Of a stretch of DNA of 64,000 nt, positions 41,425 to 52,368 are shown one piece after another. The position numbers and the translations under genes were made by a program. The stretch is from Eublepharis macularius (taxonomy: Eukaryota; Chordata; Lepidosauria; Squamata; Eublepharidae), in NCBI RefSeq assembly GCF_028583425.1, contig NC_072798.1, forward strand, positions 7,566,501-7,630,500. Reading direction: 5' to 3'. The notes under the pieces are model-generated. The model did no database searches. It was not told the origin of the DNA and was given only the letters and a program-made list of their open reading frames with translations. Each line of letters opens with the position of its first letter. The stretch's first letter is position 1.

Positions 41425-41500
41425 TCTTTATGTCATTTATAGTCCGCCTTTCTCACTGAGACTCAAGGCGGATTACACAGTGCCACACCTATATTATTTA
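41425..41500 (-). mobile_element. L2-like LINE 3' tail, minus strand
   Basis: tgtcatttatagtccgcctt, tctcactgagactcaaggcg and gattacacagtg. Confidence 0.75.
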
Positions 41501-42600
41501 TTAACATGATTTATCTTTCTTATCAACATTTCCTTTAACACCTCTGCCTTCCCTTTTTGTCTAGTAAGACTGCTGTTTCTTTGGTCTCCCCCCACCCCTT
41601 CATCTCTGTTTTTACATCCTTCATTTTGCATTTTGCCTTGCAAGGTTTGGGTTATTATCGGTTATGTAGTTGTCAGCCTGGAGATCTGTCTGTCTTCTTC
41701 TGTCCATTCTCCCCCCTCCCCTCCGCCCCACCACTCCTGAATTAGATTTGGTCATCTCAGCCATGTGTATGATCAACATTCTCCATCTGTCTGCTTGCTG
41801 CAGAGGTCGCTAGCAGAAAAGTTGCTGCCCTTCTGATCGTCTTCAGCTCTTAATCTCACGTTTGAATTCCAAACTTTATTACTTTGGGCTCTGCTGCTGT
41901 AACAGGGGAAGTGATGACATTCAATAACATGGGATTACTTGAAAGCTAAGACAGACGGTCAAGAGAGCCATGCCTGGATCTGGTCCCAGGCTCAGGACCC
42001 AAGCCTTGTAAAAAGTGCATACTATCCTCCCCTTTTTCTTTGACATATCTGGTGCAGCCATGGATTTAAAAATGCAGGTGGCTCTTGCAGGGACGTTCCA
42101 AAATCCTGTTCTCTTCATTCTCTCTCCTTCTTTTAGGTTCAGAAGATGTGTCCAGGTGAGGCTTGCACCAGGAATACAAATTCAACAAATTGCACCGAAT
42201 AATACAAGGAAAGGGGGAAAGGAAAGGCCATTTTGGAAATGTAACACTGGAGATTAAGTGGAAGGCAAATTGGAAAAAAAAGAGACAGATAGGGGTGAAG
42301 ACAGAGGAGACCTCTTGCAAGGTATGAAGAAGAGGAAATCAGCCGGGCAAATTTTAAGAAATGATAGACTAGTTCAAAGCAAGATGGAAGGGAACTAAGA
42401 AAGCAAAGAAGATGGAAAAGTCCTCCTGAAAAGGTATAAGACAGGAAAATATGGAGAGGCGCTTCAAACCAAAGTAAGGATCGCAATACGAGCAAAGAAT
42501 ATGACAAAGTGAATGTAGAATTAAAAATTAAGGTAGATTTTGCAATGCTGGCTTTTTAATTCTTAACAACTGCTATGGCAATTTATGTTTATATTGTGTT
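41501..42600. other. Unassigned sequence
   Basis: No repeat recognised. A 122-codon minus-strand frame (42,139-42,507) is low-complexity Ser/Leu/Phe-rich and probably chance. Confidence 0.5.
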
Positions 42601-42675
42601 CTACTTTATAAGCCCTTTGGAGCAAGTTCTCTGGAGAGGAGGCATAAATATTCCCTATATAAATAAATAAAGTAT
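42601..42675 (+). mobile_element. LINE-like 3' tail
   Basis: ataagccctttggagcaagt, then ggaggcataaatattccc and an ataaataaata tail. Confidence 0.5.
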
Positions 42676-42746
42676 GTGTATGCCCATTGACTCCAGAATG
42701 ATAATCCCAGGTGGACTATGCAGCAAATCCCCAAGATGGTAACTGA

Positions 42747-42864
42747 GGGCCAAGCTACACATGACGAATGACACTTGAACGGCAAGTGGATTGAGTGGAG
42801 GGCAAGTGAACAGGGAGAAATACACTTGCCATTCAAGTGTCATTCGTCATGTGTAGCTTGGCCC
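42747..42864. mobile_element. GGGCCAAGC palindromic MITE
   Basis: GGGCCAAGCTACACATGACG to GTGTAGCTTGGCCC. Flanks tga and aga (2 of 3). The interior is inverted relative to 21,236-21,353. Confidence 0.88.
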
Positions 42865-43625
42865 AGAGACTCAGATAATGACGGAATAGATGGAAGTCAA
42901 AAATGTCAAGAAAAATACACGATTTTTTTTTTAATGATCATTTCAGCTTTGGGGATTCCTTTCTTATCTGGCAACTGGAGCTATAGGAGCTAACTCTGAT
43001 GCTAGAATACTGTGTATCTTTCTACAGAAAGGATGCAGAGCGAGTTGTTTGTTTATTGGAGCTGTGCCCTGCTCTGCCCCAGCTCAAAAGAGCTGGCAAT
43101 CTGATTCGAAGTGGTTTCTCATCTCGGCATTTTACAGGGCTTATTGTAGAGCTGTTGTATTCCTTTCTGGGCTTTTAGAGGACTTGTGTGTGTGTGTGTT
43201 ATGTGCCATCAAGTTGTCTCCAACCTATGGCGACCGCAACCCTATGAATGAAAGACCTCCAAAACGTTCTATTATGTAGACAGTAGACCCCGCAAAAGAT
43301 TCCCAGGTACCAAACGTTTATGCTTATTAACCACAAGTGGTTTTTAATACTATTTCAAGATTACCTGCTGATTTTGCTTTATTAGCCCACGTTTTGAAAA
43401 GGCCAGGTGCCAACTCCACCCCTTTTTAGAAAAAGACAACCGTTGTGGCACGTTAATGACTAACAGATTTATATTGCAAGGTTTATTCTTGAACAGATTT
43501 TGCCCTCAAGACTGTTCTTTGCTGTCTGCTGCAACAGAGCAAGGCAGCTATCCTGCTGGAATTTTGTAATCTCTTTTAGTGATAGCACTAAAGGTGGAAC
43601 TTCGTCTCAGCGAATGAATGCAAAG

Positions 43626-43628
<3 letters not shown>

Positions 43629-43699
<71 letters not shown>
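43629..43699. repeat. (GA)n microsatellite, about 35 units
   Basis: Uninterrupted GA. The Arg-Glu open frames come from this. Confidence 0.98.
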
Positions 43700-43701
<2 letters not shown>

Positions 43702-43789
43702 GAACCTCTCCTTGGAATTATGCAGCTTGGTAACCACGGGCAAAGGAACGAAGGTAGATATTGTAAAGGGGCTAAAGGGGATTTGTGGA

Positions 43790-43900
43790 GCCAGTTTGAT
43801 GTAGTGGTTTGATTCCCAGGTTTGATTCCCCGCTCCTCCGCTTGAATCTAGCTCGGTGATTTTAGGTCAGTCGCAGCTTCTCGGAGCTCTCTCAGCCCCA
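43790..43900 (+). mobile_element. tRNA-derived SINE (CCAGTTTGGTGTAGTGG type), 5' part
   Basis: gagccagtttgatgtagtgg, ttgattccccgctcctccgc and gagctctctcagcccca. It is cut at the family B element. Confidence 0.8.
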
Positions 43901-44075
43901 GGGTATCTGAGAGGCCCACAAGTTTTTCGGAGTGTAAACTTGGAGAGTAAAAACTCCATTCTTCTGAAGAAGGGAGCGTTGACTCTTTCAAGAGTCAAGC
44001 TTACACCCTGAAAATCTTGTCGGTCTCTAAGGTGCCCCTGGACTCTGTTCCTGCTGTCCTACTGCTTTTCTACTT
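43900..44075. mobile_element. Family B inverted-dimer element
   Basis: caagtttttcggagtgtaaa at the left. Then the core ttctgaagaagggagcgttg and gtcaagcttacaccctgaaa, then tcttgtcggtctctaaggtg, cccctggactctgttcctgc. Confidence 0.78.
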
Positions 44076-44159
44076 AGACCAAAATGATTAAGGAATCTTG
44101 TGGCATTCCAGAAGACAAATTCCATGAAACAACCCCCAAAGTACCACATTATGGGAACT

Positions 44160-44489
44160 GAGACCCAAGCTACAAGTGAGGCCTGACACAGGTTGGACAC
44201 TTGTCAGCTTCCCTCAAGTTTTGATGGGAAATGTAGGCGTCCTGGTCTTGCAGCTTGGCTCTCCATTTAATTGAAGTTTACAGAGCGGCAATCTATGGGA
44301 GGGAGAGCATGCAGCCATCGGGATCTTGCTGGGTGCCCCCTTCCCCCCCACTGGGTGTGGGGGGGGTCTGTAAACGTCAATTAAATGGAGAGCCAAGCTG
44401 TAAGACCAGGACACCTACATTTCCCATCAAAACTTGAGGTAAGCTGACAAGTGTCCAACCTGTGTCAGGCGTCACTTATAGCTTGGCTC
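44160..44489. mobile_element. ACCACAAGTGACGCCTGACA-related fold-back MITE, long-spacer variant
   Basis: caagctacaagtgaggcctg, then gtgtcaggcgtcacttatag at the right. Arms extend to agccaagctg/cagcttggct, and ccatttaattgaagtttaca pairs with gtaaacgtcaattaaatgga. It abuts the next element. Confidence 0.85.
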
Positions 44490-44492
44490 TGA

Positions 44493-44610
44493 GGGCCAAG
44501 CTACACATGACGAATGACACTTGAACAGCAAGTGTATTTCTCCCTGTTCACTTGCCCTCCACTCAATCCACTTGCCGTTCAAGTGTCATTCGTCACTTGT
44601 AGCTTGGCCC
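44493..44610. mobile_element. GGGCCAAGC palindromic MITE
   Basis: GGGCCAAGCTACACATGACG to TTGTAGCTTGGCCC. It sits directly against the previous MITE. Confidence 0.88.
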
Positions 44611-46127
44611 TCAGTCTCCAATCCCCAACCCAGCCAGAAGGACAATTTTGATATAATTAAAAGCTCCTGAATGGTCCAGGAGCATCAACAAGGTCACATT
44701 CCACTGTCTATCTCCAAGACTATATCATCCATCAGGATAATAAAGATTTCATCAAAAGGTGATGAAACCATTCCTTCTTCAAAAGAAGCATTCAGGATTT
44801 CCTGAACCATCTCAGCCAGGCCCAAACCCATCAAGTCAAGCAAAGATTAAATTAACGTGGTTGGCTGGACCTCTCCAAAGATTCTCTCTGTATCCTACTG
44901 AAATCCATTTGAGCGAACGTGACTGACACAAGCCAAGGAAACATCCAGCAAAGGATTTACAAACAAAGATGTATCCCAGTGTCTCCTCCAGAGGAACAAA
45001 ATATCAGCTTGTGCTGCCACAGATCTCAGGGATGTGACGGATGAGTCATTTCTGTCTTTTTTTACGGCAGTTCCCAGAGCAATTCTTGAAGGCTGCCTGC
45101 AGATGTCAGCAGGCCTCAGTGCTCTGGTAAACAAACATAGTTTAAATGCAGAAACTCCTCCTCATCATGTGTGTGTTTGAGAAGTGACATTTCAGTTCTT
45201 TTCATGCTGAAAAGGGCAAGAATGATATGGAGTGGCATCAAGGTGTAATTACTTCCCCTCCAGTTCAGTCATAAAGGATTGGCTTTAGACATTTTGGCAC
45301 CTGAGGTAAAATAACAAAATGGCCTCCATCCCACCTCCCCATCACACATGTATGAGATCCCGTCAATGGTTCCTCATCCTTCTCACCATCATTGTAGATC
45401 CTCAAGCCCAAGTAGACTCTACCTTGCCTCTTACATGGTTATTTCTAGTAAGGATGATGGGATATTCCTTTACTCTTCAGGTGAATCCAGCAAACGAATA
45501 CAATCAATCAATTATATCATCAGTATAACTTAAATATGGTTCTCTAGTGGAATACTATCTAATGCTATTTTATGGTTATGGGGAGCCATCAGTGGGAGTC
45601 TCCAAGGAAAGGACCATAACAGATGACCACAGCTAGTTAGTTTGAGTGGGTGCCTGCTTCAGGCTTAGATGTAGCTACACGACCTTAGACAGTTCTTCGG
45701 CAGACAAGTTGCTCCAATGATATCCAGAGCCATATTGAGTTCTAATGTGCAGCAACCCCTCCCCCACCCCCACCCCGGGCATTTGAAGGGTGAATACCGA
45801 AGAGGTAGCCAGGGGGGGGCTAACTGAAGAAAGTACAGATAGACAATCATTACTGTGTAGATGCAGCCAGAGACACAGAGCAGCCCCCTCCCATGACTTC
45901 CTTCAAACTGTGGTGGATGCATGCACAAAGCCATTCTCTACCAATGAATAGCCATTGAGGAGCTATCTGCCATCAGAAAATAGCTATTTTCTGTTTTAAT
46001 AAAATAACTTTTTTTTAAAAAAAAGGAGGGGATACCTGCCATCAAAAATAGAGAATTGCCGCTGTTTTCTCACGAGCTGTGGTTCCCTCAGGCATACTTC
46101 TTTAGCCTGAGCCCGTAGAATAGACCA
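44611..46127. other. Unassigned; possible old coding remnant near 44,640-45,150
   Basis: A minus-strand frame (44,895-45,134) reads DNDSSVTSLRSVAAQ-like text with LFLWRRHWDTSLFV. It could be decayed retroelement coding sequence, but I cannot assign a family. The rest is unassigned. Confidence 0.3.
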
Positions 46128-46387
46128 ATACACAGTATAATAACAATAACAACATTCGATTTATACACTGCCCTCCAGGACAAGTTAACACCTGCTCAGA
46201 GCAGTTTACAAAGTGTATTTTCCCCACAACAACAATCACCCTGTGAGGTGGGTGGGGCTGAGAGAGTTCTGAGAAGCTGTGACTGACCCAAGATCCCCCA
46301 GCTGGCTTCAAGCGGAGGAGTGGGGAATCAAACCTGGCTCTCCAGATTAGAGTCCTGCTGCTCTTAACCACTACACCAAACTAGATC
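46128..46387 (-). mobile_element. tRNA-derived SINE (CCAGTTTGGTGTAGTGG type), minus strand
   Basis: ttatacactgccctccagga, ccctgtgaggtgggtggggc and ccactacaccaaactag. Full length. Confidence 0.88.
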
Positions 46388-46394
46388 CAAACCA

Positions 46395-46982
46395 TCCTAC
46401 TATATAAAAGGCAAACTGTGATCCTGACAACTCACTTCCTACCCTGGTGCACCTCCAGAGGGCGCTGCTGCGGAGGGAAGCTCAGGCAAGACAGCCTGGC
46501 TCTCCAGAGAGAACGCCATGGCAGGTAGCCCAGGCCGGAATCAGGCACAGAGTAGGCGGCAATGCCAGGCCCCCCTTCACCCAGCTGGGATCAGGAGTGG
46601 AGCAGGTGGCAATGCCCGGCCCTCTTCACCCAGCTGGGATCCAGAGCGGACAGGTGGCAATGACCGCTCCCTGACATCACCCAGCTGGGATCCAGAGCAG
46701 AGCAGATGACAATGCCCTCACCGCCTTCACCCAGCTGGGATCAGGAGTGGAGCAGGGGGCAATGCCCGTCCCTCCTCCACCCAGCTGGGATCCAGAGCAG
46801 AGCAGATAGCAATGCCTTCACCGCCTTCACCCAGCTGGGATCAGGAGTGGAGCAGGGGGCAATGGCTGCCCCCAGCCTTCACCCGACTGGGATCAGTGAT
46901 GGAGGAGGAGGCAATGCCCACCTGCTGCCCTTCCCTTTCTAGTGCCCATTGTAGTTTTTCCCACAACGGGCTTTGTTACTAG
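46395..46982 (+). mobile_element. Nonautonomous Helitron carrying a minisatellite
   Basis: The 5' end is TCCTACTATATAAAAGGC after an A. The 3' end is CTAG followed by T, with a small ACAA/TTGT hairpin (46,962-46,975) just before it. TC...CTAG at an A/T target with no duplication is the Helitron signature. The interior is a tandem array of about 50-bp units (see next entry). No Rep/helicase frame. Confidence 0.72.
46572..46900. repeat. Minisatellite, about 50-bp units, inside the Helitron
   Basis: Seven units beginning cacccagctgggatc, at about 46,578, 46,628, 46,678, 46,729, 46,780, 46,828 and 46,879. Alternate units carry aggagtggagcaggtggcaa and cagagcagagcagatgacaa, a higher-order pattern. 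Confidence 0.85.
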
Positions 46983-47189
46983 TAATAGTATATTCTTTGC
47001 AGCCGTATCCAATTGATTTTGGTAGAAAATTAGTAATTCTAGATATTTTCCACCTTTCTATCTGTTTGCAACGTTTTTATCCTTCCTTTTTACCACGGAA
47101 CTCAAGTCAGCATACATCGTTCTCACACGAACACACAAAGCTTCCCCTTTACTGATTCAGTCCTTTGGTCTGACAAAGTATTGTCTACA

Positions 47190-47325
47190 CAGGCTGCAGC
47201 AGCTCTCCAGGGTGTTAGTTTTACATCACCTACTGCCGGTCCGTTTAACCAGAGGTGCTGAGGATTGAACCTGGGGCCTTCTGCACGCCAAACAGATGCT
47301 CTGCCACTGAGCCATGGCCCCTCCC
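47190..47325 (-). mobile_element. tRNA-derived SINE (GTGGCTCAGTGGTAGAGC type), minus strand
   Basis: The complement has ggaggggccatggctcagtg, gcagagcatctgtttggcgt and ggttcaatcctcagcacctc. Confidence 0.85.
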
Positions 47326-48304
47326 ATTCTCACAACAACCCTGTGAGGTAGGAGGAGAGGGATGAGGCCAAAGAACTTCACATCAGAGAATTCCCTGATA
47401 TGATGCATGGGGGGGCATATCTTTATCTGCTTTCTCCCCCCATTCCTAGGATGGTCAGCTATGTGCAAAATAAGCATCTTGTCTCTTTAACGGAGGCTTA
47501 TAGAGATTTTATTGTCTAGGTGGTATTGTTTACCTACATCTGATGAAAAGCTTCACATTGAACTTCTGATTAAAGGACTTTTTCTCCAGGCCTGTTGGCA
47601 ACCTCATCGGGTGTTATTTTATAAACCTTTTCCATGAGTTGTTCCCCATCATTTTTTCCTCTTAAACTAAAAAGGCTTTCCTCTCCTCCTCCTGTTGCCT
47701 TCCCCCGTGTCAAATTTTGTATTGTAAGCTGCTTGGGGCAGGCGCTGGTCTTTCTGTACTTGGTAAAGCGCCATGCCTTATTAATCACCACAACTCACCT
47801 TCAGATTGAGATCCCTGCTCTGATAGGCCTTAGAAATGCCAAACAAAAATGATAGATGGTGTTTCCTGTGTCTCTAATGCTCAGATACGTTTGATATATG
47901 GAATATTTCCAGTCTCGCTCCTGCACTAAAGGGAGATTGATTGATTGAACAACAGTGACTGCAGTAGTAATTTAATACTATTTGAATAAATTTGCATGTT
48001 GCTAAAAGCTCACAGTAAGCCCACTGTTCTGAGAAAGAAAAAAAGCATGATGCCACTTGCAGGTTAAAAAGTGTACATGCCTTTTCATTGTTAAAAGGAT
48101 CGGCCCTCTTTCAAATGATTACTACAAAAATTGGTTCCGCCAAGTAAAATTTGAACCTTACCAATTAAAACGGGCAACCTCTCATGTTGACTTAAACTCG
48201 TTGTTAATCTACTAGTAAAATCAATTAACACTGCAGGCAACTATGTTTGTCCAATAGACGCACACACATCCCTGCCAGCCCAACTCTTTATTAGAATCGA
48301 CCCC
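47326..48304. other. Unassigned; LINE/CR1-like tail fragment at 47,710-47,785
   Basis: ttgtattgtaagctgcttgg, ggcaggcgctggtctttctg and taaagcgccatgcctt resemble a widespread vertebrate LINE 3' end. The rest is unassigned. Confidence 0.45.
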
Positions 48305-48316
48305 AAACATTATAGA

Positions 48317-48460
48317 TTCAGAGGATGAAGAGAGCTGACAAAGAGAGCTGTGGCGCTCGAAAGCTTAAGCATCTGACGAAGAGAGCTGTGGCTCTCAAAA
48401 GTATATGCTACAATAAAGTTGGTTAGTCTTAAAGGTGCTACTGGACTCTTTACTATTTTG
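48317..48460. mobile_element. Family A element with perfect 12-bp target duplication
   Basis: AAACATTATAGA on both sides (48,305-48,316 and 48,461-48,472). It carries two tandem partial copies of the core (tgacaaagagagctgtggcg and catctgacgaagagagctgt), then gttggttagtcttaaaggtg. A direct rather than inverted arrangement at the left. Confidence 0.9.
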
Positions 48461-48654
48461 AAACATTATAGAGCATGGGATTTTCTAGAACTCCTAACTA
48501 AACCTTGTGTTCAGCAAAACCAAAAGGTGGGTTGAGAGAAACGAGAACCGGGCTGAAGCAGAATTCTGCAATGGTTGAAAGCATACACACTATTTTGTGA
48601 CATTTGGAGATGTCCCTAATAAAAGATGTTAAATGATAACAAAGATCCAAACTG

Positions 48655-48895
48655 ATTCATGGTTGGAGTGAAACTAGGAGGATGCAGGCTCAAGTCCCTG
48701 CTTGCCTTGAAACTCACAGGGAGACCTTGGGCCAGCCACTGTCTAACCCACCTCACAAGGTTGTTGTGGAGATAAAAGGGAATATGGGAGACTTGTGTCC
48801 CTACTTGGGCCTATCTCGAAGAAAGGAAGGAGAAAAATATAATCTTTATATTAATAAAAGCATCTATCTGTCCATCCATCTATCCATGCATCTGT
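48655..48895 (+). mobile_element. tRNA-derived SINE, degenerate, with LINE-like tail
   Basis: aggatgcaggctcaagtccc, aaccttgggccagccact-like body and acaaggttgttgtggagata. A catctatctgtccatccatc tail follows. Confidence 0.5.
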
Positions 48896-49149
48896 GGCAC
48901 ACATAACTCCTCAGAAATTGAAGATATGATCACAAAATTGGCTACTGGCTTCAGGATGATGGAGGGAATTGCAGTGCCAAAAATGAAGAGAATTCGGTTA
49001 TCCTGTCACAGATTAGCTCCACAAAATGCCTCCATCTGCAATGGAAGCAAAGGTTTACTCATGAGAAACCAGGAAAGCACAGGCAGCACAGACAAGGAAG
49101 CTAGGAAATATCCCCTTTCTGACAAAACACTGCGGGGTTAATAACTTCC

Positions 49150-49460
49150 CTGCCTATCAGATGCTGGACTATGACCAAAGAACTCCAAGTTCAAATCTCC
49201 TCTCTGCCACTGAAAGTTGCCGGCAGACCTTGGGCCACTCACACAAATTCAGCCAGACCTACTTTACAGGGTTGTTGTGAAGACAAAATGGAGGAGTGGA
49301 GAACAAAATAAGCTGCTTTGGGTAGAAGGCAAAGGAAGTCTATGGTTGCTCTGAAGAGGCAAACAATAGCAAACCACGTTGGAATGTCTCATGCCTCGAA
49401 AACCCTAGGGAGTTGCTATATGTCGGGCGGGACTTGATGGCACTTTCCACCACCACTCAA
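49150..49460 (+). mobile_element. tRNA SINE remnant followed by a 5S-SINE body
   Basis: ccaagttcaaatctcctctc, then cagggttgttgtgaagacaa. From 49,330, gcaaaccacgttggaatgtc and gggacttgatggcactttcc match the 5S SINE body. Confidence 0.55.
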
Positions 49461-49712
49461 GGCTTGAGCCATTGACTCCTCCCTCCAATGTGTCCTTAGC
49501 CCTGTTCACCTATTACTGTAGGGGTAACGTAGGGATAACGTCAATAACAAATGTATTTGTCTTTCATATTTTTCGTCCATCTTTCCTCCAAAGAGCTCAA
49601 GGCAGAATATATAGTTTTTCCTTCCTCACAACAAACTTGAAAGGACAGATTTGCTGAGGGAGAGGGGCTACTCCCAATTCAGCCAGTGAGCTTTGATACT
49701 GATTGGAGACTT

Positions 49713-49994
49713 TGGCCGTTTCCACACATCCTTAAAGGGAAGGCCCACTCACCGAACGCCGGCGGCTTTTCCCCTTGACTCCAGACGTCTCCATTTTCAA
49801 AGAGGTTGCAGGCTGTTTGGCTTCCCGACGCCTTTTCTGGGACCATGGGAAAGTGCGGTCCCAGAAAAGACGCCAAAAAAACAGAAGCCAAACAGCCTGC
49901 AACAGTTTTGAAAACAGAGACGTCTGGAATCAAGGGGGAAAGCCGCTGGCGTTCAGTGAGCGGGCCGTCCCTTTAAGGACATGGGTAAATGGCC
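49713..49994. mobile_element. GGCCGTTTCCACAC fold-back MITE with TTT target duplication
   Basis: GGCCGTTTCCACACATCCTT at the left, terminal GGCC at the right, TTT on each side. The arms contain gacgtctccattttcaaaga and complementary ttttgaaaacagagacgtct. Spacer tgggaccatgggaaagtgcg. Confidence 0.8.
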
Positions 49995-50261
49995 TTTGAA
50001 TCGGAGCCTCCCCAATCCACATTAACTACTACATGATATTGTTTCTGCCTTGTCTAATTTTGCCGGATTTCATGAATGAAAATGGGGCATGCTTGTCACA
50101 CCTCTTATTCATATCTGGGACCACCATCAGAGGTCCCCCACTCAATTAACTAATACTGTGGTCCCTGGCTTCCGTTCAGTGTTTGCCTGCCCTCCTTTGA
50201 GCTAAGAGTTCTTTTGCTAAAAAATAGATTAGGGTGGGAAAAATCACTGCCCTATCAAGAG

Positions 50262-50418
50262 AGTCTAGTAGCACCTTTAAGACTAACCAACTTTATTGTA
50301 GCATTAGCTTTCGAGAACTACAGCTCTCTTTGTCAGATGTGTGTTGGTTAGTCTTAAAGGTGCTACTGGACTCTCTACTATTTTGCAACTACAGACTCAC
50401 ATGGCTAACTCTGCTGGA
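50262..50418. mobile_element. Family A inverted-dimer element
   Basis: gtctagtagcacctttaaga and gtgttggttagtcttaaagg flank tagctttcgagaactacagc. Flanking CCTATCA at about 50,252 and 50,427 suggests a 7-bp duplication. The right core has been shortened. Confidence 0.85.
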
Positions 50419-50719
50419 TCTATAGCCTATCATAGGTACTTCAAAACACATCTCAGTATCTGCTGTGTGTGAATCGGCAGTCTGAATGCTGCAGCGTGCC
50501 TTGGTATTCAGGTGCACTGAATTGACATTCGAGAGGATACGTCTGCTCCATACTCTGAGATTCTATGTCTCAACACTCCGGGGGACAAAGCTAATACTTA
50601 GACAACGCTTTCAACTCACACTCTGAAATTTCAACAAAGCATACCCTGAAAAGAAAAAGACAGATGGAGAAAGAAAATAGTGATTTAGCAAGGGCAGATC
50701 CCAGAAAATAGGGGCCCTT

Positions 50720-50995
50720 TTCACACTATATACCTGCTTCCAGAATATCGTGAAACACAGCGCAAAAAACGCGGAAGATAGTGTCTTCTCGTGAGAGATT
50801 TGCACGACATTGTGCAAAACTTGTGCGACATTGCGCAAAACTCATACGACATCGCGCAAAACTCGTGCGACATCGCACAAAACTCGTGCGACGTCGCGCA
50901 AAACTCGCACAAGAAGACGCCATCTTTTGCGGTTTCTGCGCTGCGTTTCGCAATGTTCTGGAAGCAGGTATGTAGTGTGATTCGGGACTGCCTTT
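50720..50995. mobile_element. GGCCGTTTCCACAC-related fold-back with internal tandem array
   Basis: Left cccttttcacactatatacc, right gcaggtatgtagtgtgattc. The centre has five or six copies of a 17-19-bp unit such as ttgtgcgacatcgcgcaaaa. Open frames here come from the array. Confidence 0.78.
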
Positions 50996-51031
50996 GTTGA
51001 AAAGGAACAACTGGAGAGTATGTGACATAGG

Positions 51032-51222
51032 CCGTTTCCACACTACTCACCTTCATCCGGAACGGGGCACAACATCACAAAAAAACTGTGGAAGACAGCA
51101 TCTTCTCGCGCGAGTTTTGCATGATGTCGCCCAAAACTCGCGCGAGAAGACGCTATCTTCCACGGTTTTTTCATGACATTGTGCCCCGTTCCGGATGAAG
51201 GTGAGTAGTGTGGAAACGGCCA
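51032..51222. mobile_element. GGCCGTTTCCACAC palindromic MITE, near perfect
   Basis: GGCCGTTTCCACACTACTCA and TGAGTAGTGTGGAAACGGCC are exact complements. Arms continue through gaagacagcatcttctcgcg. ATA flanks each side. Confidence 0.92.
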
Positions 51223-51853
51223 TAATGTGAGAGTGGGTAATGGTGGCTGGAATTATTTGGTGGAGACTGCAAGGCCGCACTGGGACTGGTTGGAACGTTA
51301 ATGGTGCAGCGCTAAGCAGAGTTAGCCCCCCTTCTTAATCCATTGAAGTCAATAAGCTTAAAAGGGCGGGGTTTTTACTTATGATGAAGTATAAAAATAT
51401 GTTATTAGATCTCTTATTCAGAAGCACTATAGTGGTGATGGAGGTGAAACTAATATATTCTGTTTTTTTGATATAATCACTGTGATTTATATAATCAGAC
51501 CACAGAAGTTATTCATTGTCTCTTTCTTAATACTCATCTTCCTATTATGTTCTTCTGGCACAATTGGATGAACTTTTGATATATATAATTGGTCAGTCTA
51601 TTAAATTTAGAATCCACAATTAATATTAAAATAGATTAACAGTTAAGCTAAATAGTTAAACTAATAGTTAAACTAATAAATCAATATGCCAAATATTGTG
51701 TGGTTGAATATTAATGAAAGAGAGGAGTAAAAGTATATATATAGTGCTTATATTTCCTATGTTGCTCAAATCTATTACTATTTACTTTATATACTTTTTC
51801 AGTTGTAGCATATTTTGCATTTGATATGATACAGATATTTGTTTTGGAGAAAA
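51223..51853. other. AT-rich, unassigned
   Basis: A-T-rich stretch with taaactaatagttaaacta-like runs at 51,640-51,680. Confidence 0.5.
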
Positions 51854-51867
51854 TCAGAAACCTTTTA

Positions 51868-52132
51868 TATTGTTGAAAGCTTTCACGGCTGGAGAACTAT
51901 TGTGGTTGTGGATTTTCCGGGCTGTATGGCCGTGGTCTTGGCATTGTAGTTCCTGACGTTTCGCCAGCAGCTGTGACTGGCATCTTCAGAGGTGTAGCAC
52001 CGAAAGACAGGGATCTCTCAGAGATCTCTCAGCGCTACATCTCTGAAGATGCCAGTCACAGCTGATGACGAAACATCAGGAACTACAATGCCAAGACCAC
52101 GGCCATACAGCCCGGAAAATCCACAACCACCA
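51868..52132. mobile_element. Family C inverted-dimer element with 14-bp target duplication
   Basis: Left half antisense (ccgggctgtatggccgtggt, cttggcattgtagttcctga), right half sense (ccacggccatacagcccgg). Flanks TCAGAAACCTTTTA (51,854-51,867) and TCGGAAACCTTTTA (52,133-52,146). The antisense half has a complete hammerhead-like core (see next entry). By sequence type it is Penelope-like; no database was checked. Confidence 0.88.
51952..51992 (-). ncRNA. Hammerhead ribozyme-like motif in the family C element
   Basis: On the minus strand: CCU, then CUGAAGA (51,989-51,983), one extra U, stem II GCCAGU/GCUGGC, GAAA (51,962-51,959), C-GUC, then AGG pairing with CCU. Every core base of a hammerhead (C3 to A9, G12-A14, A15.1-U16.1, H17) has a counterpart. 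Helix III would be two base pairs without a loop, so a single copy could not fold in cis; a dimer could. Activity is untested. The second half (52,041-52,080, +) has mutations in stem II and CAUC in place of CGUC. Confidence 0.55.
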
Positions 52133-52153
52133 TCGGAAACCTTTTAGTTTAGA

Positions 52154-52368
52154 ATCCAGTAGCACCTTTAAGACTAACCAATTTTATTGTAGCATAAGCT
52201 TTCGAGAATCAAGTTCTCTTCGTCAGATGCATGATACAAACATGATACAAACGAAGAGAACTTGATTCTCGAAAGCTTATGCTACAATAAAATTGGTTAG
52301 TCTTAAAGGTGCTACTGGACTCTTTCTGATTTTGCTACTACAGACTAACACGGCTAACTCCTCTGGAT
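52154..52368. mobile_element. Family A inverted-dimer element with 13-bp target duplication
   Basis: CTTTTAGTTTAGA on both sides (52,141-52,153 and 52,369-52,381). The halves meet at about 52,243-52,256 (catgatacaaacatgataca). It ends cacggctaactcctctggat. Its left duplication overlaps the right duplication of the family C element. Confidence 0.93.

Noticed and set aside
44895..45134. 79-codon minus-strand frame resembling retroelement protein
   Set aside because: Similarity too vague to name a family. Kept only as a note.
46447..46942. Repetitive Pro/Ser/Trp-rich frames
   Set aside because: Translation of the Helitron's minisatellite; frames change between units.
50781..50975. CRISPR-like short repeats
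   Set aside because: Units are contiguous without unique spacers and lie inside a fold-back element of a vertebrate genome.
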